Shown here in pieces: positions 52,123 to 61,950 of a stretch of DNA of 64,000 bases. The DNA lies in contig CAZTOW010000011.1 in the NCBI GenBank assembly GCA_964615375.1, positions 124,001 through 188,000 on the forward strand, read 5' to 3'. The translations under genes were made by a program, and so were the position numbers. How positions within the stretch are numbered: the first letter of the stretch is position 1; each line of letters starts with the position of its first letter. Under the pieces are notes generated by a model. The model saw only the letters and a list, made by a program, of their open reading frames with translations. It did no database searches and was not told where the DNA came from. The stretch is from CAZKWG01 sp964615375 (GTDB taxonomy: Bacteria; Myxococcota_A; UBA796; CAZKWG01).

Positions 52123-53951
52123 GACAGAGCCCCCGCGGCGCCCTCGCTGGCGTCCAGGATGCCCTTCGGCCCGTAGCAGATCCACTGCTCGTCGGGGAGC
52201 GAGCGCATCACCCGGCGCTCCCGGCCGTCCATCCCCCGCTCCAGCAGGGCGCCGGAGCGGGCGGGCTCCAGCACCACGCCGCTCTCGGGGTCCACCCAGG
52301 CGTAGCGGTGCAGGCCGCGCACCTCGTAGGCCACCTCGCAGGCGTGGACGTCCACCCACAGCACCGTGGCCGTGCCGTCCTTCTCCGGGAGGCGCAGCGC
52401 GCAGTACTGCCCGCCCGTGATGCCCCAGAGGCGGTCCACCTCGACGTTGATGGTCAGCACGTCGCGGCCCTCGGCGGCCTTGCCCTCGCGGGCCGAGGAC
52501 CCGAGGTCGTAGTGGCCCAGCACCCCGTCCTTGTCCAGGACGATGAGGTCCGGGCGCCGGTTCACGAAGCTGAGCATGCGGATGGGCACGTCGGCGAGCG
52601 GCGTCGGCGCGGGCACGGCGTCCTTGCCGGTGGACGGGTCCAGCACGCGCACGGCGCCCTTGGGCGTGACGACGCCCAGCCAGGTGCCGCCGCCCGACAG
52701 GCACATGGCCGTGGGCCACTTCAGCTCGAAGCCGCGGTTGCCGGCCAGATCCCACCAGCGGACCCCGCCCTTCTTCAGCAGCACCGCGACCACCGCCCCG
52801 CCGACCCCGACCTCCACCGCGCCGCTGGTCTCCGGGCCGCCGTCGAACATCTTCTTGCCGCTCTGGAGCTCGTAGACCTGCAGCGAGCCCCGGTTCGGCA
52901 CGGCCAGGGCGATGCGCCCGTCGCGGTCCATGTGGATCTCGCGCAGCTCGCCCTCGGCGGCGATCTCCTTGACCCGCGCGTTCTTCTGCCACCAGACGAT
53001 GCGGTCGCCGTGGACCGCCAAACGGTGCTCGCCGAAGCCGCCCACCGCCGTGACCGGGCCCGCCCCGCCCGAGCCCCCCGAGTGCATGAGGCCGTCGGCC
53101 CCGCCTACGCGGAGCCCGCCGTTGGACCAGACCGAGGCCCCCGAGGTGGAGGGCGCCCCGTGCTTGGTGCTGGAGGCGGGCTGCAGGTCGGGCAGGCTGA
53201 AGATGTGGGCGGAGCGCTCGGAGACCACCGCCACCTGGCTGCCGTCCGGGGAGAGCACGAGGTTCTTGATGCCCGAGCCCCCGCGGGTGGCGAAGCTGGC
53301 GATGATCGCCCCGTCCACCACGCGCAGCAGCGAGAGCCCCGACGGCCCGGCCGCCACGACCATGGTGCCGTCCCGGGTGAAGCAGGCGCGCTCCGCCGGG
53401 GTCTGGAGGCGGTCCATGTAGATGGCCTCCACCCGGCGCAGGTCCATCAGCTTGGGCTGGCCCTCGTCGTCCATGCACAGCAGGCGCTCGCCCCGCGGGT
53501 CGAACTGCACGGTCTCGCCGGAGAACCCGCGCCAGGCCTGCCGGTCCTCCTGGGTGAGATCCCACAGCCGCAGCAGCCCGTCCACGGAGATGGCCGCCAG
53601 GCGCGAGCCCTCCGGCGAGATGGCGACGCCGCGCATGGCGCGCACACGCCCGCGAGCCCCCTCACGCACCTCCTGGAAGATGGGCTGGGCGTTGTCGGTG
53701 CGGTAGACGCCCACGGTCCCGTTGTCGTCGCCCACGGCCACGAGGCTGCCGCCGCGCACCAGGCCCACGGCGCCATGGATGGGGCCGCCCGGCTGAAAGG
53801 TGAGCTGCGCGGTCGCCTCTCCGGGGCGCTGCAGCGCGACCACGCCGCTCTCGTCGGCGGTGACGATCGTGCCGCTGTCAGGATCGTAGGCGGCGCCCGT
53901 GATCGGGGCGTCGTGGACGTTCGGGCAGAACTGGTCGACGAGATTCGGCAT
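52119..53951 (-). CDS. WD40-like beta-propeller protein
   Basis: 610 residues of repeated beta-strand units such as AISPEGSRLAAISVDGLLRLWDL, VLSPDGSQVAVVSERSAHIFSL and GVVTPKGAVRVLDPSTG, matching WD40/YVTN-type propellers, probably two. No signal peptide, so cytoplasmic unless exported by another route. Its stop overlaps the following lipoprotein start. No ribosome site precedes ATG 53951, but TATCAT lies 8 bases upstream. Confidence 0.8.
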   Translation of the reverse strand: MPNLVDQFCPNVHDAPITGAAYDPDSGTIVTADESGVVALQRPGEATAQLTFQPGGPIHGAVGLVRGGSLVAVGDDNGTVGVYRTDNAQPIFQEVREGARGRVRAMRGVAISPEGSRLAAISVDGLLRLWDLTQEDRQAWRGFSGETVQFDPRGERLLCMDDEGQPKLMDLRRVEAIYMDRLQTPAERACFTRDGTMVVAAGPSGLSLLRVVDGAIIASFATRGGSGIKNLVLSPDGSQVAVVSERSAHIFSLPDLQPASSTKHGAPSTSGASVWSNGGLRVGGADGLMHSGGSGGAGPVTAVGGFGEHRLAVHGDRIVWWQKNARVKEIAAEGELREIHMDRDGRIALAVPNRGSLQVYELQSGKKMFDGGPETSGAVEVGVGGAVVAVLLKKGGVRWWDLAGNRGFELKWPTAMCLSGGGTWLGVVTPKGAVRVLDPSTGKDAVPAPTPLADVPIRMLSFVNRRPDLIVLDKDGVLGHYDLGSSAREGKAAEGRDVLTINVEVDRLWGITGGQYCALRLPEKDGTATVLWVDVHACEVAYEVRGLHRYAWVDPESGVVLEPARSGALLERGMDGRERRVMRSLPDEQWICYGPKGILDASEGAAGALS

Positions 53952-53959
53952 CGCTGGGA

Positions 53960-53965
53960 ATGATA
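53960..53965 (-). promoter_or_regulatory. Possible -10 (TATCAT) for a leaderless WD40 transcript
   Basis: TATCAT on the minus strand ends 8 bases before ATG 53951; the spacer TCCCAGCG has no ribosome-binding sequence. Confidence 0.4.
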
Positions 53966-54047
53966 CTCGCGGCGCGCGCGAGAGGCCAGGGGGGCAGGCC
54001 TCGGTGTATGCTGCGCGCTTCCACGGACCCCCCGAGCGACACCCTCC

Positions 54048-55973
54048 ATGCACGATCCTGCCGCGCGTATCGCCCTGCTCCTCCACATGCACCAGCCCGA
54101 CTACCGCGATCCCCAGACCGGGCGCCCGGAGATGCCCTGGGTGCGGCTTCACGCGACCCGGGGCTACACCGACGTCGCGGCGCTGGCGCTGGAGACCGGG
54201 GCGCGGCTGACGATCAACGTGGTGCCCTCGCTCCTGGAGCAGCTCCAGCACTACGCGGACGGGGGCACGGATCGCTGGGAGGAGCTCTCGCGGGTCCCGG
54301 CGGAGAGCCTGCGCCCCTCCCAGGTCGCCTTCCTGCGCGCCCGCTTCGTCCACGGCAACCCTACGATGCGGCGGGCCTCGCGGCGCTACCAGGAGCTCGC
54401 CGCCCGGGTGGAGAGCCTGACGGAGCCCCAGGATCTTCGGGATCTGCAGGTCTGGAGCAACCTGGCCTGGTTCGGCTTCACCGCCGCGCGCGAGCCGCTG
54501 GTGGGCGAGCTGCGCGCCCAGGACCGCGGCTTCTCCCAGGCGCAGCTCGAGGCCCTCCTGGACCTGCAGCGCCGGGTCGTGGCCGGGGTCCTGCCCCTCT
54601 GGCGGCGGCTCGAGGGCCTGTCCACCTCGGCGCGCTGCCACCCCATCCTGCCCCTGCTAGTGGATCTGGAGCACGCGCGGCGCTGCATGCCGGGCCTCCC
54701 CGCCGATCTCGGGGCGCGCTTCGCCTGGCCCGAGGACGCCCGGCGGCAGATGGCGGAGGGGCGGGCCCAGACCGAGGCGGCGCTGGGGGCGCGGGTCTCG
54801 GGGCTGTGGCCGTCCGAGGGCTCCGTGAGCCCGGAGGTGCTGGCGCTGGCCGATGAGCTCGGCTTCACCTGGGTGGCGGCGGACGAGGGCGTGCTCCACC
54901 GCAGCGAGCGGGATCGGCCTGCGCGGCTGACCAGACCATGGCGTTTTGAAAACAAGAACGTTGTGATGTTGTTTCGCGACCGCGAGCTCTCCGACCGGAT
55001 CGGCTTCCACTACCACCACGTCCCCGGCTGGCGGGCGGCGGAGGATCTGCTGGAGAGCGCCGGCCAGCGCCTGCGGGGGGCCGGGGACCCGGGCGGGATC
55101 CTGCCCGTCATCCTGGACGGCGAGAACCCCTGGGAGGCCTACCCGGACGCCGGAGAGGGCTTCCTCCGCGCGCTCTTCGGCAGCGGGCGCACGGTCTCCC
55201 TGGACGAGGCCGCCCGGCTCGAGCCGGCGGGCACCATCCGCCACCTCCACACCGGGTCCTGGATCAACGCCGATCTGCACATCTGGGCGGGAGACGCCGA
55301 GGATCGCCTGGCCTGGCGTCACCTGGGCGAGCTGCGGGCGGCCTGGGCGGCGGCGGGGCGACCCGAGGCGGCCTGGCCCTCCATCGCCGCGGCGGAGGGC
55401 AGCGACTGGTTCTGGTGGTACGGCCCGGACTTCCACACGCCCTTCGCCGACTTCTTCGACGCGCTCTTCCGCGCGCACCTCCGGGCCGGCTGGCGCGCGC
55501 TGGGGCAGGAGCCGCCCGCGGCCCTCGACGAGCCCATCGAGCTCCGCCGCAACGGGGAGGCCCGCATCGGGCTCCCCGGGACCGGCTCCATGGCCGAGGG
55601 AGGGGCGCCGGTGCGGGGCGGGGCGCTCTACCGCGGGCCGGACGGGGAGCTGCGGGCGAGGCTGATCCTCCCCACGCCTCGGGCGGCCCCCGAGGGGGCG
55701 CAGCTGGAGCTGGAGATCGAGGGGGTCGCCGCGGCGCGCTGGCCCTACGCCTTCGCCGAGGGCGAGCGCTGGGCCGAGCTCCCGCCTGGGGCTGGCGGGC
55801 CCCGGGCCTGGCTCCGCGCCGAGCCCGACGCCGTGGACGTGGCCCTCCCCGGGGCCGATCGCCTCGCGCGCGCGCGCCTGCGCCTCCGCCTGCTGGACGG
55901 CGAGCGGGCCCTCTGGCGCTTCCCCGAGGCGGGATGGTGCGAGGTCGGCCCGATCCGCCACGCCGCCAGTTGA
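54048..55973 (+). CDS. GH57 family glycoside hydrolase/alpha-amylase-like
   Basis: 641 residues, cytoplasmic. Conserved GH57 regions: LLLHMHQPDYRD, LWPSEGSVSPEV with nucleophile Glu257, and VILDGENPWEAYPDAG with acid/base Asp357. GH57 enzymes act on alpha-glucans. The C-terminal 150 residues form a beta domain. First of three GH57 genes in a row. Codons at 54942-54976 are markedly AT-rich around ENKNVVMLFRDRE. Confidence 0.9.
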   Translation: MHDPAARIALLLHMHQPDYRDPQTGRPEMPWVRLHATRGYTDVAALALETGARLTINVVPSLLEQLQHYADGGTDRWEELSRVPAESLRPSQVAFLRARFVHGNPTMRRASRRYQELAARVESLTEPQDLRDLQVWSNLAWFGFTAAREPLVGELRAQDRGFSQAQLEALLDLQRRVVAGVLPLWRRLEGLSTSARCHPILPLLVDLEHARRCMPGLPADLGARFAWPEDARRQMAEGRAQTEAALGARVSGLWPSEGSVSPEVLALADELGFTWVAADEGVLHRSERDRPARLTRPWRFENKNVVMLFRDRELSDRIGFHYHHVPGWRAAEDLLESAGQRLRGAGDPGGILPVILDGENPWEAYPDAGEGFLRALFGSGRTVSLDEAARLEPAGTIRHLHTGSWINADLHIWAGDAEDRLAWRHLGELRAAWAAAGRPEAAWPSIAAAEGSDWFWWYGPDFHTPFADFFDALFRAHLRAGWRALGQEPPAALDEPIELRRNGEARIGLPGTGSMAEGGAPVRGGALYRGPDGELRARLILPTPRAAPEGAQLELEIEGVAAARWPYAFAEGERWAELPPGAGGPRAWLRAEPDAVDVALPGADRLARARLRLRLLDGERALWRFPEAGWCEVGPIRHAAS

Positions 55974-56048
55974 TGGGTCTATTCAGATCGATCGGTTCTG
56001 ATATCGTGGCCTGACCCCACGTAGGTCCCGCGGTAGCAGACTGAACGA

Positions 56049-58331
56049 ATGCGCCCCATCTCGCTCCTGATCGTCGTTCACCACCACCAGCCCGTGGGCG
56101 AGGAGGAGGAGGTCATCGCGCGAGCGGCGGACGCGGCCTATCGGCCACTTCTCGAGGCGCTATGGGCTTTTCCGGGCGTAAAGCTCTCGCTGAGCCTGGG
56201 GGGTGCGCTGCCCGAGTGGCTGGACGCCCACGACCGCCCGCTGCTGGACCGGCTCAAGGCCCTGGTCGAGCGGGGTCAGGTGGAGGTGCTGGGCGGCGCG
56301 GCGGCGCCCCTGCACGTCGTCCCCGAGCGCGACGCCCTCGCCCAGCTCCAGCACCACCAGGGCTGGCTGCAGCGGCGCCTCAGCGGGAGCTCGCGGGCGG
56401 TGTGGCTGGCGGACGGGGCCTGGGACGGCTGCGTGCCGAGGCTGCTGGCCCGCATCGGCGCCAACGTCACCTTTCTGGACGAGTGGCTGCTGTGCGGCGC
56501 GGGGCTCTCGGGCGGGCTGGACGGCTGGTACGTGGCCGAGCGCGAGGGGGCGGCCGTGGGCGTTCTGCCCATCGATCGCCGGCTCTCGGCCATGCTGCCC
56601 TGGAGCTCGCCGCGCGCCGTGCTGGGCGCCCTCCAGGAGCGGGCCACGCGGGGGCGACAGCTGGTGGTGGTCTCCATCCCCGGCGAGCAGCTGGGGGTCC
56701 ACCCGCACTCGGCGCGCTGGTGCTGGGCCCGGGAGCGCGGCTGGATCCGGCGCTTCTTCGAGGCGCTCAAGGCCCAGGACTTCTGGCTGCGCCTCGTGCT
56801 GCCGGGCGCGGTCATCCAGCGCTGGCGCCCCACCGGGCGGGTCGCGCCGGCCACGGGGACGCCGGCCGAGCTGGGGCTGGCGGCGCTGGAGGTCTCCGAG
56901 GCCCGCGCCCTGACCCGGCGCATCAAGGTGGCGGACGAGCTCCCCGCGGTCACCGGCGGCGCGCACGGCGCGGTGGTGGGCGCCCCCTGGGAGAGCTTCC
57001 TGGTCCGCTACGACGAGGCGAACCGCCTGCACAAGCGCGTGCTGCGGACCAGCGTGAAGCTGTGGCAGGCGCGCAGGAAGCTGAAGGATCGGGCGGATCC
57101 CATGCTCACGCCCGCCGATTCGGCGATGGCGCTGGCCCGCGAGGAGCTCTTCCGGGCCCAGGGGGCGGCCTTCTACCACGGCGGGCCTGGCGGGGGCCTG
57201 CTGCGGCCGGAGGTGCGCGACGCGGCCTGGCGGGCGGCGCTGCGGGCGGAGCAGACGGTGCGCGGGCTGCTGGGCGAGACCGGGCACCTCCACCACGAGG
57301 TCGCCGACCACGACTGCGACGGCCAGCGCGAGGTCCTGGTCCAGACCCCCTGGTTCAGCGTGGTCATCCGCCCGGCGGTGGGCGGGGCGATCTCCGAGAT
57401 TGGCCTGTGGGAGCTGGGCAACCTGCTCAACACGCTCACGCGGCGCGAGGAGCTCTGGCACGACGAGCTCATCTTCGACCCGGCCCTCCCCATGCTGATC
57501 GAGGGCGAGGAGGACGTGACGGAGGAGGTCACCGACCGCGGCACGGGCTCGGACAGCTCGATGACCCACCCGTCGGAGGACGAGCCGGAGGCCACCACCG
57601 GCTCCTTCAGCTCCATGAGCACCGCCATCGCCGGGGGGCGCCCGCCGCTCCCGCCGCTGGAGGGCGAGCTCGACCGGATGCTGTTTACCGATCGGCACCG
57701 TCGCGGCGCCTTCCAGGAGCACTTCCTGGGCGGCCAGACCACGCTGGAGAACCTGCGCCGCGGCCAGCACCCCGAGCTCGGCGACTTCCTGGACAACGCC
57801 TGGCAGCTCATCGACGTGGACGACGACGGCGAGGAGGCCCACGTCAGCGTGGCCCGCGAGGGGGTCTGCCTGGACGGGGACCGCCAGCACCTCGTCCGCG
57901 TGGGCAAGAGCTACCGCCTCTACCGCGACCGCCCCTGCATCGACGTGAGCTGGGAGATCACCAACCGCCTCTCCGAGCCCTTCCAGGCGCGCTTCGCCGT
58001 CGAGATCAACCTCGGCCTGGACGGCGTGCTCATCGATCGCTACCTGGAGATTCCGGGCCGAGGCGTCTTTCCCCTCGATCATGTCTTCGAGGAGGACGAC
58101 GTCATGCAGATCCACTGGGTGCTGCGCGACCGCGGTCGCCGCGTGCGCCTGCAGTGGGCCAGCCCGGCGCACCTCTACCACTACCCGGTGCAGGTGCCGG
58201 TCCGCACGCGCCTGGGCTTCCGGTCGGCCTTCCAGGGGACCTGCCTCGTGCTGGCCTGGGATCTCTCGCTCTGGGGCGGCGAGAAGAGCTGGCAGGAGGT
58301 CTCTCTGGAGATAGAAGAGGAAGAGCCGTAG
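56049..58331 (+). CDS. GH57/DUF1926 glucanotransferase homologue, catalytic residues altered
   Basis: 760 residues. Start LLIVVHHHQPVG and the later DUF1926/DUF1925-type beta domains match 4-alpha-glucanotransferases. The nucleophile motif WLTERVWEP reads WLADGAWDG (Asp122 where Glu belongs), and the acid/base motif DDGEKFG reads SIPGEQLG (Ile210-Pro211 where Asp belongs). An acidic Ser/Thr/Glu insert interrupts the beta domain near 495-540. Hydrolysis or transfer is doubtful; a glucan-binding or regulatory role is possible. Confidence 0.75.
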   Translation: MRPISLLIVVHHHQPVGEEEEVIARAADAAYRPLLEALWAFPGVKLSLSLGGALPEWLDAHDRPLLDRLKALVERGQVEVLGGAAAPLHVVPERDALAQLQHHQGWLQRRLSGSSRAVWLADGAWDGCVPRLLARIGANVTFLDEWLLCGAGLSGGLDGWYVAEREGAAVGVLPIDRRLSAMLPWSSPRAVLGALQERATRGRQLVVVSIPGEQLGVHPHSARWCWARERGWIRRFFEALKAQDFWLRLVLPGAVIQRWRPTGRVAPATGTPAELGLAALEVSEARALTRRIKVADELPAVTGGAHGAVVGAPWESFLVRYDEANRLHKRVLRTSVKLWQARRKLKDRADPMLTPADSAMALAREELFRAQGAAFYHGGPGGGLLRPEVRDAAWRAALRAEQTVRGLLGETGHLHHEVADHDCDGQREVLVQTPWFSVVIRPAVGGAISEIGLWELGNLLNTLTRREELWHDELIFDPALPMLIEGEEDVTEEVTDRGTGSDSSMTHPSEDEPEATTGSFSSMSTAIAGGRPPLPPLEGELDRMLFTDRHRRGAFQEHFLGGQTTLENLRRGQHPELGDFLDNAWQLIDVDDDGEEAHVSVAREGVCLDGDRQHLVRVGKSYRLYRDRPCIDVSWEITNRLSEPFQARFAVEINLGLDGVLIDRYLEIPGRGVFPLDHVFEEDDVMQIHWVLRDRGRRVRLQWASPAHLYHYPVQVPVRTRLGFRSAFQGTCLVLAWDLSLWGGEKSWQEVSLEIEEEEP

Positions 58332-58348
58332 TCTCCAGGGGCCAGAAC

Positions 58349-60013
58349 ATGTCCGCCAGCTTCGTCCTCGCGCTTCATGGCCACCTGCCGTGGGTGCTGA
58401 ACCACGGCCGCCGGCCCCACGGGGTCCACTGGCTCTACGAGGCGGCGCTGGAGACCTGGCTGCCGCTGCTGGAGGTCCTGGACGAGCTCGCCCGCCTCGA
58501 CGCGCGGGTCAGCTTCTCGCTGGGGCTCACGCCGGTCCTGCTGGAGCAGCTCGTGAGCCCGGTCTTCCAGCAGGGCTTCGATCGCTGGATGGACGGGCTG
58601 CTGGAGCAGGCCCGGCTGGACGGGCAGGTGCCGGAGCTCGCGCTGCTGGCCGCCCGCTGGGAGGATGTGCTGCTGCGCCACCGGGATCGCTTCCGGGCGG
58701 CGGGTCGCGATCTGGTGGGCGCTTTCGCGCACCACGCCCGCGAGGGCCGGGTAGAGCTGCTCTCCTCCTTCGCCACCCACGGCTACGCCCCGCTCCTGCT
58801 GCACGACGCGAGCATCCGCGGGCAGCTCCGCACCGGGCTCCAGACCTCCGAGCGCCTGCTGGGCTTCCGGCCGCGCGGGATCTGGCTCCCGGAGTGCGCG
58901 TTCCGGCCGGGCGGCCCCTGGATGCCGCCACGCCTGCACCGCGACCTGCGCCAGCGCGCCGGCGTGGACCGCATCCTGGAGGACGAGGGCGTCACGCACT
59001 TCTTCGTGGACGGCGTGCACTTCCGCGGCCTGCGCAGCGAGGGCGTCGTGCAGGACGGCGGCTTCATCAAGGTGGGCTGGGACCGGGTCGAGCGGGACCC
59101 GGCGCGGGCCTGGCGGAACGTGCTGGAGCCGCACCTCATCGGCACCCACGGCGGGCCCTCCCGCGTCGCCGCCTTCGCCCGCCACCCCGCCGTCAGCGAG
59201 CAGGTCTGGTCCGCGGACGTGGGCTACCCCGGCGACCCCCGCTACCTGGAGTTCCACAAGCGGCGCACCGACGACGGCCTGCGCTACTGGCGCGTCACCC
59301 GGCGCAGCGCGGACCTGGCGGACAAGGAGCTCTACCGGCCCGAGGACGTGCAGGCCGCCGTCTACGAGCACGCCCAGCACTTCGCCGCCACCGTGCGCCG
59401 CGCGCTCGCCGAGCACCGCGCCACCACCGGGCGCGAGGGCTGCCTCACCGCCACCTTCGACGCCGAGCTCTTCGGCCACTGGTGGCACGAGGGCCCGCGC
59501 TTCCTGCGCGAGGTGCTCCTGGCCCTCCGCCACGACCCCGACCTCGTCGTGGAGAGCGCGGGCGCCCGCCTGGACCGCGCCCCCCCGGACAAGGTGGCCT
59601 GGATGCCAGAGGCCAGCTGGGGGGCGGGCGGCGGCCACGAGGTCTGGCTCAACGACGCGCTCGCCTGGGTCTGGGACGCCGCCTACCGCGCCGAGGACCG
59701 CTTCCTGGGCCTGCTCTGGGACCTCTCGCAGTCCCCCGACGACGGCCGCGGGCGCGCCCTGGTCATGAAGGCCGCCCGCGAGCTCCTGCTGCTCCAGGCC
59801 AGCGACTGGCCCTTCGTCGTCAGCACGAAGGGGGCGGTGGACTACGGGTATCAGCGCTTCTGCGGGCACCTGACCCGCTTCGATCAGCTGGCGAGCATGG
59901 CCTACGACGTGCTGCACGGCCGCGGGGTGACGGAGCTCCAGGTGCATGAGGAGCGGGACGCGGACATGCATGATGCATGCTTTGGGGAGATTCCGCTCGA
60001 GGCTTGGGGGTAG
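58349..60013 (+). CDS. GH57 1,4-alpha-glucan branching enzyme (DUF1957 type)
   Basis: 554 residues. LALHGHLPWVLNHG at the start, GIWLPECAF with nucleophile Glu182 and TATFDAELFGHWWHEGP with Asp371, followed by the DUF1957 C-terminal helices. These match bacterial GH57 branching enzymes, which introduce alpha-1,6 branches in glycogen. ATG 58349 has AGGGG upstream. Third member of the GH57 set; catalytic residues intact. Confidence 0.92.
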   Translation: MSASFVLALHGHLPWVLNHGRRPHGVHWLYEAALETWLPLLEVLDELARLDARVSFSLGLTPVLLEQLVSPVFQQGFDRWMDGLLEQARLDGQVPELALLAARWEDVLLRHRDRFRAAGRDLVGAFAHHAREGRVELLSSFATHGYAPLLLHDASIRGQLRTGLQTSERLLGFRPRGIWLPECAFRPGGPWMPPRLHRDLRQRAGVDRILEDEGVTHFFVDGVHFRGLRSEGVVQDGGFIKVGWDRVERDPARAWRNVLEPHLIGTHGGPSRVAAFARHPAVSEQVWSADVGYPGDPRYLEFHKRRTDDGLRYWRVTRRSADLADKELYRPEDVQAAVYEHAQHFAATVRRALAEHRATTGREGCLTATFDAELFGHWWHEGPRFLREVLLALRHDPDLVVESAGARLDRAPPDKVAWMPEASWGAGGGHEVWLNDALAWVWDAAYRAEDRFLGLLWDLSQSPDDGRGRALVMKAARELLLLQASDWPFVVSTKGAVDYGYQRFCGHLTRFDQLASMAYDVLHGRGVTELQVHEERDADMHDACFGEIPLEAWG

Positions 60014-60016
60014 GGG

Positions 60017-61948
60017 TCAGGGGCGGGAGATGTGCCAGGTGTAGAACTCGAGGATCAGGGTCCACCGGGGATCTGATTGACGCTCGAGGATGAGCGAATC
60101 GCGCTCCTGACGATCCATCTCAGCCAGGCCCCGTGCAGCGAACCAGTCCTGGAGAACTTGGAAGGAGAATCGGAAGGCTCTCCCCTCTTGCTCGACGAGA
60201 GCGACGTCAAAGAGCCCTTGGATCTGCCTCACGCCGATCTCAGCGACCGTCGTTGCAGACACGCGCATCGAGGCGCCGCTCTCCGAGATGTGGTCCGCAA
60301 GGCATCGGGTCTGCTCTTCGAGGCTCATGCCCAGCGCCAGGCGGCTCAGTTGCATCAGCAACCAAAGATGAATGACCTCATCCGCGTGCGGGCTCCGGGG
60401 CGCCACAGCGGTGATCAACTCATGAACACGCTCGGCGAGGGAGGAGCCGTGGGACCAGATCAGGGCAGCGGCTCCCCAGCCGAGGAGCAGCGGTCGAGTG
60501 GCCAGCGCGCAGACGTGGGGCCAGTCCGGTTCCTCCCGAGCGTCAGCGAACACGGTCGGTGCGGGCTCCTCGAGGCGCGCTCGCTCGCGCCGCGCAGGAT
60601 CGGCTCTACCAGCCGCCAGCTCGTCGATCTCCAAACCTCGGCGTGGCCTTGCCTGATGCCAGAGTGCGAACCAGGACGCGTCCGCGAGATCGTGCCGCTC
60701 CAGCAAGCGAGAGAGCTCCCAGGCGAGGGCATCTCTGCCCAGCAGCGCTGGTGGCAGGTCGGCACACAGCGGGCGGAGCGGAGGGCTGGACGCCAGGAGC
60801 TCCGCGGGCTCTTCGTGCGAGAACATGCTCGCGAAGAGCGCCTGGTGCTCCAGCTCCCACCGTGAGCGCGGCCGAGGGCTCCGGGCCCGGCTGGCGGCGC
60901 TCGCCCATCGTAGAATCCGGTCGTCATCCCACGGTTGTACGCCGCCGGGCATCCATCCGGCCCGGCCCTCGGTAGCTTCGCCGACTGCGACCACTACGGG
61001 CACCCGCCAGATGCTCGCACGTTCTTCCAAGAGGCGGACCAGGGGATAGGGGGCCTCCAGCCAGTGAGGCATCCTGTGGACATAGAGCCCGAAGCTCGCG
61101 TCCTCCGGGCACAGCGCATCCGCGAGTCCCAGTCTTCGACTCAGCGCTACCAGCAATTCCGCGAGATCCCCGCCCTTCCGCTCGACCAGGGACTCCCAGT
61201 CCCGCGCTCCCAGCACCAGCGGCACCGGCGCCTCCGGGTCCTCCAGCGCACGCTCCGCCGCCTTCCACGCCAGCCAGATCAGCGCCGTCTTCCTCCCCGA
61301 GCCCACGGGCCCGGTGATCAGCCCCCGACGCAGCCCCTCCGCCCACCGGCTGAGCAGCGTGATCTCTCCCGTCGGGCCAAGGATCTCCGGCTCGATGAAG
61401 AAGGCTCGCTGGGTCATCCGACCGCGGTCCGCGCGCATCCACCAGCCGGGGGGCTCGATGAAGTCGAGGGAGCGGAGCTGAGCCAGCAGGAAGCGCCTGC
61501 GCCGCGCCTCCGGCTCGGGCAGCGGCACCTGATCGGCGCCGATCTCCAGGACCTGGGTGCGCCAGGACCAGAGATCGGGGGCGCGCTGGACGAAGCGGGT
61601 GACCTCCCCCTCGGGGACGAAGAGCACGAGGGCGCCGCGCACTCGACCCAGCCGATCCCGATGGAGGTTGATCAGGCTCACCGCCCAGAGCTGATCCTCG
61701 TCGGTCAGGCGCTCCAGGCCGTGGACCAGCACGATGGCGCCCTCGCCCGCGGCCTGCGCGGCGGCCTCCAGGTCCAGGCCGTCGCGGTCCAGCCGGTGCC
61801 ACGCCGTAGGGCGATCCTCGGGCAGGTGGGCCCGGACGAAGCGCAGGACCTCCGCCGCGCGGTCTGGGGGCCCGAGCACGAAGAACAGCGCCAGGCGCTC
61901 CTCGAGCTCCAGCGTGAAGCGCGCGAGCTCGAGCGGGTCCCCGCCCAC
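60017..61948 (-). CDS. NACHT-like STAND NTPase with N-terminal P-loop-like domain
   Basis: 643 residues, GTG start. The N-terminal 165 residues look like a decayed ATPase domain (ALFFVLGPPDRAAEVL, AIVLVHGLERL). A second core carries GLITGPVGSGRKTALIWL, Walker-A-like with an extra Arg before Lys-Thr, then a NACHT-style layout. The end FRFSFQVLQDWFAARGLAEM is the typical F.H...EYFAA region of NACHT proteins. The 3' part of the gene has lower GC. Last of a three-gene unit, two bases after the ORC-like gene. Bacterial NACHTs are often immune proteins; that role here is inferred. Confidence 0.65.
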   Translation of the reverse strand: MGGDPLELARFTLELEERLALFFVLGPPDRAAEVLRFVRAHLPEDRPTAWHRLDRDGLDLEAAAQAAGEGAIVLVHGLERLTDEDQLWAVSLINLHRDRLGRVRGALVLFVPEGEVTRFVQRAPDLWSWRTQVLEIGADQVPLPEPEARRRRFLLAQLRSLDFIEPPGWWMRADRGRMTQRAFFIEPEILGPTGEITLLSRWAEGLRRGLITGPVGSGRKTALIWLAWKAAERALEDPEAPVPLVLGARDWESLVERKGGDLAELLVALSRRLGLADALCPEDASFGLYVHRMPHWLEAPYPLVRLLEERASIWRVPVVVAVGEATEGRAGWMPGGVQPWDDDRILRWASAASRARSPRPRSRWELEHQALFASMFSHEEPAELLASSPPLRPLCADLPPALLGRDALAWELSRLLERHDLADASWFALWHQARPRRGLEIDELAAGRADPARRERARLEEPAPTVFADAREEPDWPHVCALATRPLLLGWGAAALIWSHGSSLAERVHELITAVAPRSPHADEVIHLWLLMQLSRLALGMSLEEQTRCLADHISESGASMRVSATTVAEIGVRQIQGLFDVALVEQEGRAFRFSFQVLQDWFAARGLAEMDRQERDSLILERQSDPRWTLILEFYTWHISRP

Positions 61949-61950
61949 CC

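Noticed and set aside
56162..60013. Open frame of more than 1200 codons on the plus strand spanning two GH57 genes
   Set aside because: Only its last 554 residues are real (GH57 branching enzyme from 58349); the rest is the wrong frame of the upstream gene.
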